From assembly GCF_000741135.1 (NCBI RefSeq), contig NZ_JGYU01000002.1:437880-501879 (forward strand): a stretch of DNA of 64,000 nt, given 5' to 3'. This stretch comes from Bifidobacterium choerinum. Lineage in GTDB: Bacteria; Actinomycetota; Actinomycetes; Actinomycetales; Bifidobacteriaceae. The position numbers and the translations under genes are program-made. Below are positions 27,996 to 38,000 of the stretch, piece after piece. The notes under the pieces were generated by a model. It ran no database searches, was not told the DNA's origin, and saw only the letters and a program-made list of their open reading frames with translations. Numbering within the stretch: the stretch's first letter is position 1; each line of letters begins with the position of its first letter.

Positions 27996-29453
27996 ATGAC
28001 GCATATGAACGGAAACATCGTCGTATCCAGCCCCGACGACCCGGTCGTCGACATCACCACATGGCGGCAGTCGCCGACGCCGCGCTCGCGTGCGCGCGCC
28101 GGCATCGAGGCGCGCCAGAAGGCGCCGCTCGACGCGCACGCCGTGTGGAAGGTCGTCAAGGGACGGCGCGACGTCATCGGTCTGCTCGAGGAGCAGTCGA
28201 AGACGCGTCTGCGCAGCCTCATCCCGCTGCGCTACCACCGGATGAGCGATTCGGCGTTCACGTTCTACCGCGGCACCGCGCTCATCATGGCGAACGACCT
28301 CGCGCGCACGCCGGTCACCGGCATCCCTGTGCAGGCCGTCGGCGACGCGCACATCGGCAACTTCGGCATCTTCTATTCGCCGACGATGCATCTCGTCTTC
28401 GACATCAACGACTTCGACGAGACGACGACCGGACCGTGGGAGTGGGACATCAAACGCCTCGCCGTCTCCATCGAGATCTGCGGACGCGCGAACGACATCT
28501 ATTCGAAGGACCGCCACAAGGCGGTGCGCGACTGTGTGAAGACCTACCGCGACTACATCGACCAGTTCTCGAAGATGCGCTACCTCGACATGTGGTACGA
28601 CCATCTCGACATCGAGAACACGCTCGACCAGTTCGAGTCGTCGGCGCACGGCAAACGCAACCGCACATTGCGCGCGGCCGTCATGAAGGCGAAGTCGAAG
28701 GATTCGGCGAGCGCGACGGCGAAACTCACCTATCTCGACGGCGACCGTCTGCGATTCCGTTCGATGCCGCCCGAGCTCGTGCCGATCAACGAACTCGAAG
28801 GCTACGACGACATCGACGCGCTGCAGCAGCGCCTCGACCAGCTGTTCGCGTCCTACCACGATTCGCTGTACGAGGACCGCCGCCATGTGCTCAGCCAGTA
28901 CCACTACCAGGACACGGCGCGCAAGGTCGTCGGCGTCGGTTCGGTCGGCACGCGCGCGTGGGTGTCGGTGCTCACCGGCCGCGACATCGACGATCCGCTG
29001 ATGCTGCAGATGAAGGAGGCCACCGATTCCGTACTCGAGCGTTTCGTCGGCCGCTCGCGCTACCCGTCGCACGGCGAGCGCGTCGTGCAGGGCCAGAAGC
29101 TGATCCAGACGACGGCCGACATCATGCTCGGCTGGACGAAGTTCGTCGCCAACGACGGCAACCCGCGCGACTACTATGTGCGCCAGCTGTGGAACGGCAA
29201 GGGTTCGATCGACATCAACCATCTGAACGCCGTGTCACTGAACGACCTCGGCCGCATGTGCGCGTGGTGCCTCGCGCACGCGCACGCGCGCAGCGGCGAC
29301 AGCATCGCGATCGCGAACTATCTGGGCGGCACCGACGCCTTCGACGTCGCGATGACGAGCTTCGCCGACTCCTACGCCGACCAGAACGAGGAGGACTACC
29401 GCGTCTTCAAGCAGATGATCAAGGACGGCGAGCTGCCCTGCGCGAAGGACTGA
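27996..29453 (+). CDS. DUF2252 family protein
   Basis: The 485-residue protein belongs to the DUF2252 family, distantly similar to aminoglycoside-phosphotransferase/kinase-fold proteins. The kinase-like signatures are GDAHIGNFG (116-124) and [17 protein letters not shown] (from 135), which resemble the catalytic and metal-binding Asp motifs. Near the end come [22 protein letters not shown] and [10 protein letters not shown]. The substrate is unknown. The longer open frame upstream lacks a signal for initiation. TATCGT at 27983-27988 ends seven bases before the ATG, so a leaderless transcript is possible. It shares a strong bidirectional hairpin with the convergent hisA. Confidence 0.85.
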   Translation: MTHMNGNIVVSSPDDPVVDITTWRQSPTPRSRARAGIEARQKAPLDAHAVWKVVKGRRDVIGLLEEQSKTRLRSLIPLRYHRMSDSAFTFYRGTALIMANDLARTPVTGIPVQAVGDAHIGNFGIFYSPTMHLVFDINDFDETTTGPWEWDIKRLAVSIEICGRANDIYSKDRHKAVRDCVKTYRDYIDQFSKMRYLDMWYDHLDIENTLDQFESSAHGKRNRTLRAAVMKAKSKDSASATAKLTYLDGDRLRFRSMPPELVPINELEGYDDIDALQQRLDQLFASYHDSLYEDRRHVLSQYHYQDTARKVVGVGSVGTRAWVSVLTGRDIDDPLMLQMKEATDSVLERFVGRSRYPSHGERVVQGQKLIQTTADIMLGWTKFVANDGNPRDYYVRQLWNGKGSIDINHLNAVSLNDLGRMCAWCLAHAHARSGDSIAIANYLGGTDAFDVAMTSFADSYADQNEEDYRVFKQMIKDGELPCAKD

Positions 29454-29472
29454 CGTCGTACATATATATAAG

Positions 29473-29520
29473 CGTCGGCGGCCGGCTGCGGAAACGATCC
29501 CCCGCAGCCGGCCGCCGACG
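29473..29520. terminator. Bidirectional terminator hairpin between DUF2252 gene and hisA
   Basis: Nineteen-base perfect arms (CGTCGGCGGCCGGCTGCGG, 29473-29491, and its complement 29502-29520) enclose a ten-base loop. It lies 19 bases after each of the convergent stops. On the minus strand it is followed by an A/T-rich stretch (CTTATATATATG). Confidence 0.85.
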
Positions 29521-29538
29521 CCTGCATATGGCTTCGCG

Positions 29539-30271
29539 TCACTCGCCGTTCGCGACGGCGAGCGCCTCCTGAAGCGTGAAAGCACCAGCGTAGAGCGACT
29601 TGCCGAGGATCGCCGAGTCGACGCCACAGTCGGCGAGCGCGGCGATCGCGCGCAGGTCGTCGAGCCTGGCGATGCCGCCCGAGGCGGTCACCTTCGCGTC
29701 GGTGCGTCCGCCGACCTCGCGCAGCAGGTCGATGTTCGGGCCGCTCATCATGCCGTCGCGTGTCACGTCGGTGACGACGTAGCGCGAGCAGCCGGCGTCG
29801 TCGAGGAACTTCATCGTCTCGAAGAGGTCGCCGCCCTCCTTGACCCAGCCGCGCGCGGCGAGCGTGTGGCCGCGCACGTCGAGGCCGACGGCGACGCGGT
29901 CGCCGAACTCGGCGATGACGCGTGCCGTCCAGTCGGGGTTCTCGAGCGCGGCCGTGCCGATGTTGACGCGCGCGCGCGCCGGCGTCGAGCGCGGCGCGCA
30001 GCGAGTCGTCGTCGCGCACGCCGCCGGACATCTCGATGTTGACGCGGTCGCCGAGCTCGTGGACGATCGCGCGCAGCTGCGCGCGGTTGTCGCCGGTGCC
30101 GAAGGCGGCGTCGAGGTCGACGAGATGGATCCACTGCGCGCCGGCGTCCACCCAGGTGCGGGCGGCCTCGAGCGGCGAGCCGTAGTCAGTCTCGGATCCG
30201 GATTCGCCCTGACGCAGGCGCACGGCCTTGCCGTCGCGCACGTCGACGGCGGGAAGAAGGGTCAATGGCAT
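29539..30271 (-). pseudogene. hisA: Phosphoribosyl isomerase HisA/PriA, frameshifted
   Basis: HisA isomerises ProFAR to PRFAR in histidine synthesis; actinobacterial PriA also serves tryptophan synthesis. The first part (30271 to about 29980) reads [19 protein letters not shown] to AALDAGARA. The rest is one frame over and begins [17 protein letters not shown], continuing through [16 protein letters not shown] to LAVANGE with a stop at 29539. The switch falls in a CG dinucleotide run (29967-29979). Removing one G gives AGARRVNIG and a normal 243-residue enzyme with both catalytic Asp residues. A single-base insertion, real or from sequencing, is the simplest reading. AAGGAAG lies seven bases before the ATG. 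It is the last gene of the his operon. Confidence 0.88.
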
Positions 30272-30340
30272 GGGTTTGCTTCCTTCGAATCGATTGGTCG
30301 GATGGTTGTCGGGGATGATGGTCGGCGCGGGGCCGTCAGG

Positions 30341-30988
30341 TCACAGCACGGCCGCCCAGTTGCGCAGCAGCTTGGCGCCGGCCTGCGCCGACTTCTCGGG
30401 ATGGAACTGCGTGACGAACAGCGGGCCGTGCTCGTAGGCGGCGACGAAGCGGTCGCGGCCGTAGTCGCACCAGGCGACGCGTTCGGGGCTGTCGGCGAAG
30501 TCGATCATGTATTCGCTCGTGTCGACCGGACGCACCTCGTGCGCCGCGTAGGAGTGCACGTAGTAGAAACGTTCGTCCTCGATGCCGTCGAGCAGGATCG
30601 AGTCGACCGGCGCGTCGACGGTGTCCCAGCCCATATGCGGCACGACGTCGGCGTCGATCTTCGTGACGGAGCCGCCGATCAGGCCGAGGCCCTCGCTCTC
30701 CTCGCCGTGCTCGTCGCCCTCCTCGAACATGATCTGCTCGCCGACGCACACGCCGAGCACCGGGCGTTCGGCGCGCAGCCGGTCGTAGATGACACGGTCG
30801 CCGCTGACCTTGCGCAGTCCCTCCATGCATGCGCCGAACGCGCCGACACCGGGCACGACGAGGCCGTCCGCCTCGAGCGCCTGCCGGTAGTTCGAGGTCA
30901 GCGTCACGTCGAGCCCCTGGTCGGCGAGCGCACGCACCATCGAGCGCACGTTGCCGAATCCGTAATCGAAAACGACCACCGTCTTCAT
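30341..30988 (-). CDS. hisH: Imidazole glycerol phosphate synthase, glutaminase subunit
   Basis: HisH releases ammonia from glutamine for HisF. The 215-residue protein is a class I amidotransferase with the triad C81, H196 and E198 (FHPEK). It begins VVVFDYGFGNVRSM and contains VPGVGAFGACM. The segment after the nucleophile reads GVCVGEQIMFEEG; most HisH proteins have Met or similar where this one has Glu84. hisF is not in the window. The gene lies 69 bases before hisA and 53 bases after the unknown acidic gene, in one operon. Confidence 0.95.
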   Translation of the reverse strand: MKTVVVFDYGFGNVRSMVRALADQGLDVTLTSNYRQALEADGLVVPGVGAFGACMEGLRKVSGDRVIYDRLRAERPVLGVCVGEQIMFEEGDEHGEESEGLGLIGGSVTKIDADVVPHMGWDTVDAPVDSILLDGIEDERFYYVHSYAAHEVRPVDTSEYMIDFADSPERVAWCDYGRDRFVAAYEHGPLFVTQFHPEKSAQAGAKLLRNWAAVL

Positions 30989-31041
30989 GTTGATTTGTCT
31001 GCCTTCCGCTGTTCGGATGTTCTTGTTCGTGGATGCCGCGC

Positions 31042-31743
31042 TCAGCGCCGTCCGCCGTCGCCGTCGCCGTCGTCGGACGGCATCGGATGGGCGCGCATGA
31101 AGGAGCGGATGCGCCGTTCGGCGTCCCGTTTCGTCGCGATAGACGCCGTGTCGACGGTCTCGCCGGCCTGCGCCTCGATGCCGGCGACGTCGACGAGGCC
31201 GATCATGTAGTCCTCGACGAAGGGCGCGAGCGTCGGGAACACGAAGGGCGGCGGGATCTGCTCGACCGCCTCGCCATCCGCGTAGACGGACGCCTCGATC
31301 TTGTCGGCGCGGTTGACGACGAGCAGCGCGTCCATGCCGGAGATGACGGTCGTCAGGTCGTGGGCGGCCGTCTCCGGCGCGTTGCCTTCAAGGTCACGCA
31401 GGATCGCGACGGCGCCGTAGCTGTCGTCGACGCACAGCGCATCGACGTCGGCGAGGCGGCAGATCGCGGCGAAGAGCTCGGCGCTCGCCAGATGCGAGCA
31501 CAGCACCGCGCATTTCGCCTTGTTGCCGAGGATGCCCTGCAGCTCGTCCTCGAAGTCGGCGCCGAGAATGCCGTCGCCGGCGTCGCCGTCCGTGTGCGGC
31601 TGCGCGGCGCCGGCGTGCGTTTCGGCGTCGGCGAACTCCTTTTCGAATCCTTCGAGCGCGGCCTCGAGGTCGGCGTCGTCGAAGTGGGCGTCGTCGGGGT
31701 CGAAGCCGTCGCCGTCCTTGGCCTTGCCATCGTCCGCGGCCAT
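31042..31743 (-). CDS. Uncharacterised acidic protein inside the his operon
   Basis: The 233-residue product has no recognisable family. The first 70 residues are very acidic (DGFDPDDAHFDDADLEAALEGF). The rest is a mixed alpha/beta region with CAVLCSHLASAELFAAICR, DALCVDDSYGAVAILRDLEG and VISGMDALLVVNRADK, then a basic C-terminal helix (KRDAERRIRSFMRAHP). The ATG shares one base with the hisB stop (TGATG); a GTG one codon earlier is also possible. This tight coupling, and its place between hisB and hisH, implies a link to histidine synthesis or its control. No membrane segment or signal peptide is present. Confidence 0.8.
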   Translation of the reverse strand: MAADDGKAKDGDGFDPDDAHFDDADLEAALEGFEKEFADAETHAGAAQPHTDGDAGDGILGADFEDELQGILGNKAKCAVLCSHLASAELFAAICRLADVDALCVDDSYGAVAILRDLEGNAPETAAHDLTTVISGMDALLVVNRADKIEASVYADGEAVEQIPPPFVFPTLAPFVEDYMIGLVDVAGIEAQAGETVDTASIATKRDAERRIRSFMRAHPMPSDDGDGDGGRR

Positions 31744-32342
31744 CACAGCGCGCCCTTCGTGCTCGGGATGCCGTCGACGCGCGGGTCCGGCTCAATCGCG
31801 AAGCGCAGCGCGCGCGCGAAGGCCTTGAACTCGGCTTCGGCGATGTGGTGCGGGTCACGGCCGGCGATGAGCTGCAGATGCAGGCAGATGTCGGCGTGGA
31901 ACGCGATCGACTCCATGACGTGGCGCACGAGCGAGCCGGTGAAGTGGCCGCCGATCATCGCGTACTGGAAGCCCTCCGGCTCGCCGGTGCACACGCAGTA
32001 CGGGCGTCCGGAGACATCGACGACGGCCTTCGCGAGCGCCTCGTCGAGCGGCACCGTCGCGTCAGCGAAGCGGCGGATGCCGCGCTTGTCGCCGAGCGCC
32101 TGCTTGAGCGCCTCGCCGAAGACGATCGCCGTGTCCTCGACGGTGTGGTGCGCGTCGATGTCGGTGTCGCCGTGCGCGTCGATCCTCAGATCGATGAGCG
32201 AGTGCTTGCCGAGCGCCGTCATCATATGGTTGTAGAACGGCACCGACGTGTTGATCTCGGTCTTGCCGGTGCCGTCGAGGTCGAGGCTCAGTTCGACCCT
32301 CGATTCGCTCGTTTCACGCACGATCGTCGCGGTACGTGCCAT
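31743..32342 (-). CDS. hisB: Imidazoleglycerol-phosphate dehydratase
   Basis: Removes water from IGP to give imidazole-acetol phosphate. The 199-residue single-function enzyme has the duplicated metal-binding pattern: GHSL-like [29 protein letters not shown], then [15 protein letters not shown] and [20 protein letters not shown]. The His-rich HHTVED and HHIAEAEFK motifs are the manganese ligands. Length and termini are typical. It sits 66 bases after hisC and overlaps the following unknown gene. Confidence 0.97.
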   Translation of the reverse strand: MARTATIVRETSESRVELSLDLDGTGKTEINTSVPFYNHMMTALGKHSLIDLRIDAHGDTDIDAHHTVEDTAIVFGEALKQALGDKRGIRRFADATVPLDEALAKAVVDVSGRPYCVCTGEPEGFQYAMIGGHFTGSLVRHVMESIAFHADICLHLQLIAGRDPHHIAEAEFKAFARALRFAIEPDPRVDGIPSTKGAL

Positions 32343-32408
32343 CGTCGCGTTCCTCCTGCCTGTATTCTGTGCTGTTGATGTTGTCGATGCTGTCTGTCTG
32401 GCGGACGG

Positions 32409-33590
32409 TCACTGCCGTGCCGCCGCGCGCGTCTCGACGACGCGCATCGATTCGACGAGGGCCTTGCGGAAGACCTTCATCTCCTCGTCGGTGCCCATGC
32501 ACACGCGCATCCAGCCTTCGGGGCCGACGACGCGGATGAGCACGCCGCGCTTGAGCATCTCGTCGAAGATCGCGCCGCGGTCGTCGAAATGGCCGCCGAA
32601 CATCAGGAAGTTCGACTGCGACGGCGCCACCTCGACCGGCTTGCCGGCGTAGGTCTGCTCTTTGAGCCATGCGGCCGTCGCCTCGCGCGTGGCGCGCAGA
32701 TGGCCGACCTGCGACAGCTGCTCGTCGGTGTGGTCGAAGCCCGCGAGGGCTGCGGCCTGTGTGACGGCGGACAGATGGTACGGCATGCGCACGATGCGCA
32801 GGCAGTCGATGATGCCCTTGTTCGCGGCGATGTAGCCGACGCGCGCGCCGGCGAAGGCGAAGGCCTTGCTCATCGTGCGGCTCACGGCGAGGTTCGCGTA
32901 GGTGCCGACGAGCGTCGTCGCCGACGGCATGCCCGGGTCGCGGAACTCGATGTAGGCCTCGTCGACGACGACGATCGGGTGCACGCCGTCGGCGGCACCG
33001 GCGACGCGCGCGTTCTGGCAGTGGTCGAGGATGCGCTCGAGGTCGGGCATCGGCAGCGGCGTGCCGGTCGGGTTGTTCGGGCTCGTCAGCACGACCATCG
33101 ACGGTTCGAGCGCGTCGATCGCAGCGATCGTCGCGTCGACGTCGAGTGTGAAGTCGGCGCGGCGCGGCGCCGTGTTCCACGTCGTGAACGTGTCGCGCGC
33201 GTACTCCGGGTACATCGAATAGGTCGGGTCGCAGCCGAGCGCGTTGCGTCCCGGGCCGCCGAAGGCCTGGAACAGCTGCAGCATGATCTCGTTCGAGCCG
33301 TTCGCACCCCACACCTCGTCGGTCGTCAGCTCGGCCTGCGACTCCTTCGCCAGATAGTCGACGAAGGCCTGCCGCAGCTCCTTGTGCTCACGGTCGGGAT
33401 AGCGGTTGAGGTCGGCGGCCGCCTCGCGCACGCGCTTCTCGATGCTGCGCACGACGGCGTGGCTCGGCGGATACGGGTTCTCGTTGACGTTGAGGCACAC
33501 CGGCACGTCGAGCTGCGGGGCGCCGTAGGGTTCCTCGCCGATCAGGTCGTTGCGCAGCGGCAGGCTCGCAGGGATCGTCCCCTCGCTCAT
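32409..33590 (-). CDS. hisC: Histidinol-phosphate aminotransferase
   Basis: A PLP enzyme that transaminates imidazole-acetol phosphate. The 393-residue fold-type I protein has LNVNENPYPP near the N terminus, TSPNNPTGTPLP, VVDEAYIEF, and the PLP-lysine motif SRTMSKAFAFAGARVGY. The C terminus (ESMRVVETRAAARQ) is normal in length. Its ATG overlaps the hisD stop by four bases (ATGA), indicating coupling. Confidence 0.96.
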   Translation of the reverse strand: MSEGTIPASLPLRNDLIGEEPYGAPQLDVPVCLNVNENPYPPSHAVVRSIEKRVREAAADLNRYPDREHKELRQAFVDYLAKESQAELTTDEVWGANGSNEIMLQLFQAFGGPGRNALGCDPTYSMYPEYARDTFTTWNTAPRRADFTLDVDATIAAIDALEPSMVVLTSPNNPTGTPLPMPDLERILDHCQNARVAGAADGVHPIVVVDEAYIEFRDPGMPSATTLVGTYANLAVSRTMSKAFAFAGARVGYIAANKGIIDCLRIVRMPYHLSAVTQAAALAGFDHTDEQLSQVGHLRATREATAAWLKEQTYAGKPVEVAPSQSNFLMFGGHFDDRGAIFDEMLKRGVLIRVVGPEGWMRVCMGTDEEMKVFRKALVESMRVVETRAAARQ

Positions 33591-34969
33591 CGAAGGCCCG
33601 CCTCCTTCTCCTGGTCCTTGAGCGTCGTCTTGTCATACGGATCGGCGACGAAACGGCTCAGCACGCTTTCGCCGTGCGCCGGCAGGTCCTCGGAGACGGC
33701 GAAGGCGTTGACGCGCGAGGCGAGCTCCTTGAGGCCCTGCTCGTCGTATTCGATGACCTCGACCGGCTTCATGAAGGTGTGCACGCCGAGGCCGGCGGCG
33801 AAGCGCGCCGTGCCGGAGGTCGGCAGCACATGGTTCGAACCGGACATGTAGTCGCCGAGCGGCACCGGCGAATATGGGCCGCGGAAGATCGCGCCGGCGT
33901 TGCGGATCCTCGCGATGACGGCGTCCGGGTCGGCGGTCTGCACTTCGAGGTGTTCGGCGGCGTAGGCGTTCGCGGCGTCGATCGACTGGTCGAGCGAATC
34001 GGTCAGGATGATGCCGGACTGGCGGCCGGAAAGCGACGTGGCGACGCGTTCGGCGTGCTCGGTGCGCGGCACGCGCCTGAGCAGCGAGGCCTGCACGGCG
34101 TCGGCGAGCTCGGGGCTGTCGGTGATGAGCACGGAGCCGGCGAGCTCGTCGTGCTCAGCCTGGCCGATGAGGTCGGCGGCGACCCATTCGGGGTTCGCGT
34201 CCTTGTCGGCGATGATCGCGATCTCGGTCGGGCCGGCGACGGCGTCGATGCCGACGATGCCGGAGACGAGACGCTTGGCCGTGGCGACGAAGATGTTGCC
34301 CGGGCCGGTGATCTTGTCGACCGGCTCGCACAGCACCGGATTCGTCGGGTCGTCGACGTCGGTCGCGCCGTACGCGAACATCGCGATCGCCTGGGCGCCG
34401 CCGACCGCGTAGACCTCGTCGACGCCGAGCATCGCGCAGGTCGCGAGGATCGTCTTGTTCGGCCAACCGTCCGGATCGTTGCGGTTCGGCGGCGTCGCGA
34501 TCGCGAGCGATTCGACGCCGGCGGCCTGCGCCGGGACGGCGTTCATGATGACCGAGCTCGGGTAGACGGCCTTGCCGCCGGGCACGTACAGGCCGACGCG
34601 CTGCACCGGGATCCAGCGTTCGGCGACGCGGGCGCCGTCGGCGAGGTCGGTGTGGAAGTCCTCGGGGACCTGGTTCTTCGCGACGGCGCGGGCACGACGG
34701 ATCGACTCCTCGATCGCGGCGCGCACTTCGGGGTCGAGCTCGGCGACGGCGGCATCCATGACGTCGGTCGGCACGCGCAGCGACTTCGGTACGACGTGGT
34801 CGAACTTCTCGGCGTATTCGCGCAGCGCCTTCGCCCCGTGCGCCTTGACGTTGTCGAGGATCGGCTGGACGAGCTCGGTGGCCTCGTCGGTGCCCATCTC
34901 GGCACGCGGCATCGCCTCGAGCATCTGGGCACGGTTGAGTTCTTTTCCGCGCAGATCAATGATGCGCAT
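33587..34969 (-). CDS. hisD: Histidinol dehydrogenase
   Basis: Performs the two NAD-linked oxidations from histidinol to histidine. The 460-residue protein shows LYVPGGKAVYPSSVIMNA-type family sequence, GPGNIFVATAKRLV, GPTEIAIIAD and LIGQAEHDELAGSVLITDS, with the catalytic Glu/His pair in the C-terminal half (FMKPVEVIEYDEQGL). It is first in the his operon. ATG at 34969 is preferred because it starts the conserved MRIIDLRGKEL; an ATG at 34987 is an alternative. TACGAT at 34996-35001 on the minus strand is a possible -10, which would give a very short leader. Confidence 0.96.
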   Translation of the reverse strand: MRIIDLRGKELNRAQMLEAMPRAEMGTDEATELVQPILDNVKAHGAKALREYAEKFDHVVPKSLRVPTDVMDAAVAELDPEVRAAIEESIRRARAVAKNQVPEDFHTDLADGARVAERWIPVQRVGLYVPGGKAVYPSSVIMNAVPAQAAGVESLAIATPPNRNDPDGWPNKTILATCAMLGVDEVYAVGGAQAIAMFAYGATDVDDPTNPVLCEPVDKITGPGNIFVATAKRLVSGIVGIDAVAGPTEIAIIADKDANPEWVAADLIGQAEHDELAGSVLITDSPELADAVQASLLRRVPRTEHAERVATSLSGRQSGIILTDSLDQSIDAANAYAAEHLEVQTADPDAVIARIRNAGAIFRGPYSPVPLGDYMSGSNHVLPTSGTARFAAGLGVHTFMKPVEVIEYDEQGLKELASRVNAFAVSEDLPAHGESVLSRFVADPYDKTTLKDQEKEAGLR

Positions 34970-35098
34970 GTAGTTTTCTTCGCTCATAAGCCACTATCGT
35001 AACAACGGCCTGTCACGAGCATGATTCGCGCGCCGCCATGTCTCACGATGTGACTACCGTTCCCGCCGCCGCCCGCGGAAGGCGGCGGCACGCGGCGC

Positions 35099-38000
35099 TC
35101 ACGCGGACATCAGCGCCGCCGGGCCGAAGATGATCTTGACGTCGGCGAACAGGCTCGTGTCGCGCGTGACGCGGAAGCGGTCGCCCATCGTCAGCACCTG
35201 CGCGTCGCCGCGGTCGTCGAAAACGACGAGCTTGACCTCGCAGTAGCCGGGATGGTTCGACAGCACGGCGCCGAGCTGCTCGAGGCGGTCGCGCTGCAGC
35301 GCGCCGGCCGGCAGCGCGATGAGCACCGGACGCGAGTCCTCCGCCTCGAGCGACGGCACCTGCATCTCGGTGGCGCGCAATGTGACGGTCTCGTCGCGCA
35401 CCTCGACCATGCCGCGCATCTGCACAACGGTGTCGACGGCGAGTTCGGCGGCCGCCGATTCGTAGACCTTGCCGAAGAGCATGCACTGGATCGAGCTCTC
35501 CATGTCCTCGATCGTCACGATCGCCCACGGGTTGCCCTTCTTCGACATGCGCCGGTCGACGTTCGTGATCAGGCCCGCGACAGTGACCTGCGTGCGTTCG
35601 GGCATCGTCGGCGCGCGGTCGATCAGATGCGCGATCGACATCTCGCGCAGCGCCGTCAGGATGCTCTGCATGCCCGAGAGCGGGTGGTCGGAGACGTACA
35701 GGCCGAGCATGTCGCGCTCGTACTGCAGCTTCGTCTTCTTGTCCCATTCCTCGATGTCGGGGACCGTGACGGTCGCGTCGCCGAGCAGCGACGGATCGTC
35801 GTCCTCGCCGCCGTCGAGGTCTGCGAACAGGTCGAACTGGCCGTTCGCCTGCCGGCGCTTGAGGTCGATGACCGAGTCGATCGCGGCCTCGTGGATCGTG
35901 CACAGCGCGCGGCGGTTCGGGTTGACCGAGTCGAAGGCGCCGCCCTTGATCAACGATTCGACGAGGCGCTTGTTGAGCGCGGCGAGCGGCGCACGGCGGA
36001 TATAGTCCATGAAGTCGACGTACTTGCCGCGCGGGCCGTTGCGTTCGGCGATGATCTCCTTGACGGCCGTTTCGCCGACGTTCCTGATCGCGCCGAGGCC
36101 GAAGCGCACGACGTCGCCGACGGCCGAGTATTCGAACACCGATTCGTTGATGTCCGGCAGCAGCACCTTGATGCCCATGCGCCGCGCCTCGCCGAGGTAC
36201 AGCGCCGTCTTGTCCTTGTTGCTCACGGCGCCCTGCAGCAGCGCGGCCATGAACTCGACCGGGTAGTGCGTCTTCAAGTACGCGGTCCAGTACGAGATCA
36301 GGCCGTAGGCGGCCGAATGCGCCTTGTTGAACGCGTAGCCCGAGAACGGCACGAGCACGTCCCAGACGGCCTGCGCGGCCTCCTCGGAATAGCCGTGCTC
36401 CTTCATGCCCTCGAAGAACGGCACTTTCTCCTTGGCCAGCACCTCGGGCTTCTTCTTGCCCATCGCGCGTCGCAGCACGTCCGCCTTACCGAGCGAGTAG
36501 CCGGCCAGGATGCGCGCCGCCGACTGCACCTGCTCCTGGTAGACGATCAGGCCGTAGGTCTCGTCGAGCACCTCCTTGAGCGGCTCGGCGAGCTCCGGAT
36601 GGATCGGCTCGATCTTCTGCTGCCCGTTCTTGCGCTTGGCGTAGTTCGTGTGCGAGTTCATATCCATCGGACCCGGGCGGTACAGCGCGATCAGTGCCGA
36701 GATGTCGTTGAAGTTGTCCGGCTTGAGCTGCTTGAGCAGTGCGCGCATGCCGTCCGAATCGAGCTGGAAGACGCCGAGCGTGTCGCCGCGCGACAGCAGC
36801 TCGTAGGTCTCCTTGTCGTCGAGCGGGATCTTCGTGTAGTCGATCGGCTCCTTGCCGTTGGCCGCGATGTTCTTCAGCGTGTCGCTGATCACCGTGAGGT
36901 TGGACAGGCCGAGGAAGTCCATCTTCACGAGGCCCAGCGTCTCGCAGGTGTGGTACTCGAAGGTCGTCGTGATCGTGCCGTCGGTGCGTTCCAGCAGCGG
37001 CGACGTGTCGGTGATCGGCGCCGAGCCCATGATCGTCGCGCACGCGTGCACGCCCGTCTGGCGGATCAGGCCCTCGAGGCCCATCGCCTTCTTGGTGATC
37101 GCCTTGGCGTCCGGATCGGATTCGCACAGCTCGCGGTATTCGCGCGCCTCGGCGTAGCGCTTCGACTTCGGGTCGAAGATGTCGTGCACCGAGATGTCCT
37201 TGCCGCCGGTGGCAGCCGGCGGCAGCGCCTTCGTGACCTTCTCGCCCATCGCGAACTCGTAGCCCATGATGCGCGCCGAGTCCTTGATCGCCTGCTTCGT
37301 CTTGATCGTGCCGTAGATCACGCACTGCGCGACCTTGTCGTGCCCGTATTTCTCGCCGCAGTACTCGATCACCTTCAGACGGCCCTCCGGGTCGAAGTCG
37401 ACGTCGATATCCGGCAGGCTCACGCGTTCGGGGTTGAGGAACCGTTCGAAGATCAGGCCGTGCTCGAGCGGGTCGAGCTCGGTGATGCCCATCGCGTAGG
37501 CGACCATCGAGCCTGCGGCCGAACCACGACCCGGACCGACCATGATGTCATGGTCCTTCGCCCACTGGATGTAGTCGGCCACGACGAGGAAGTAGCCCGG
37601 GAACTGCATCTGGCAGATCACGCCGCATTCGTAGTCGGCCTGCGCGAGCACGCGCGCCGGCACATTGCCGTCGTAGCGCCGCTCGAGGCCCTCCTCGACC
37701 TTCTTGAGGAACAGCGAGGTCTCGTCCCAGCCCTCCGGGCACGGGAACTTCGGCATGAACGCGCCGTCCTCGTGGTCGTCGAACATCACGTTGCAGCGTT
37801 CGGCCACCTCGAGCGTGTTGTCGCAGGCCTGCGGCAGGTCATGGAACAATGCGCGCATCTGCTCGGCCGTGCGCAGGTAGTAGCCTTCGCCGTCGAACTT
37901 GAAGCGGTCGGGGTCGTCGAGCCGCGAGCCGGAGTTGATGCACAGCATCGCGTCCTGCGTGGCCGCGTCCTTCTCGAGCACGTAGTGCGAGTCGTTCGTC

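Noticed and set aside
29967..29979. CG dinucleotide run as a Z-DNA or regulatory element
   Set aside because: It lies inside hisA and is most simply read as a coding repeat with a one-base insertion.
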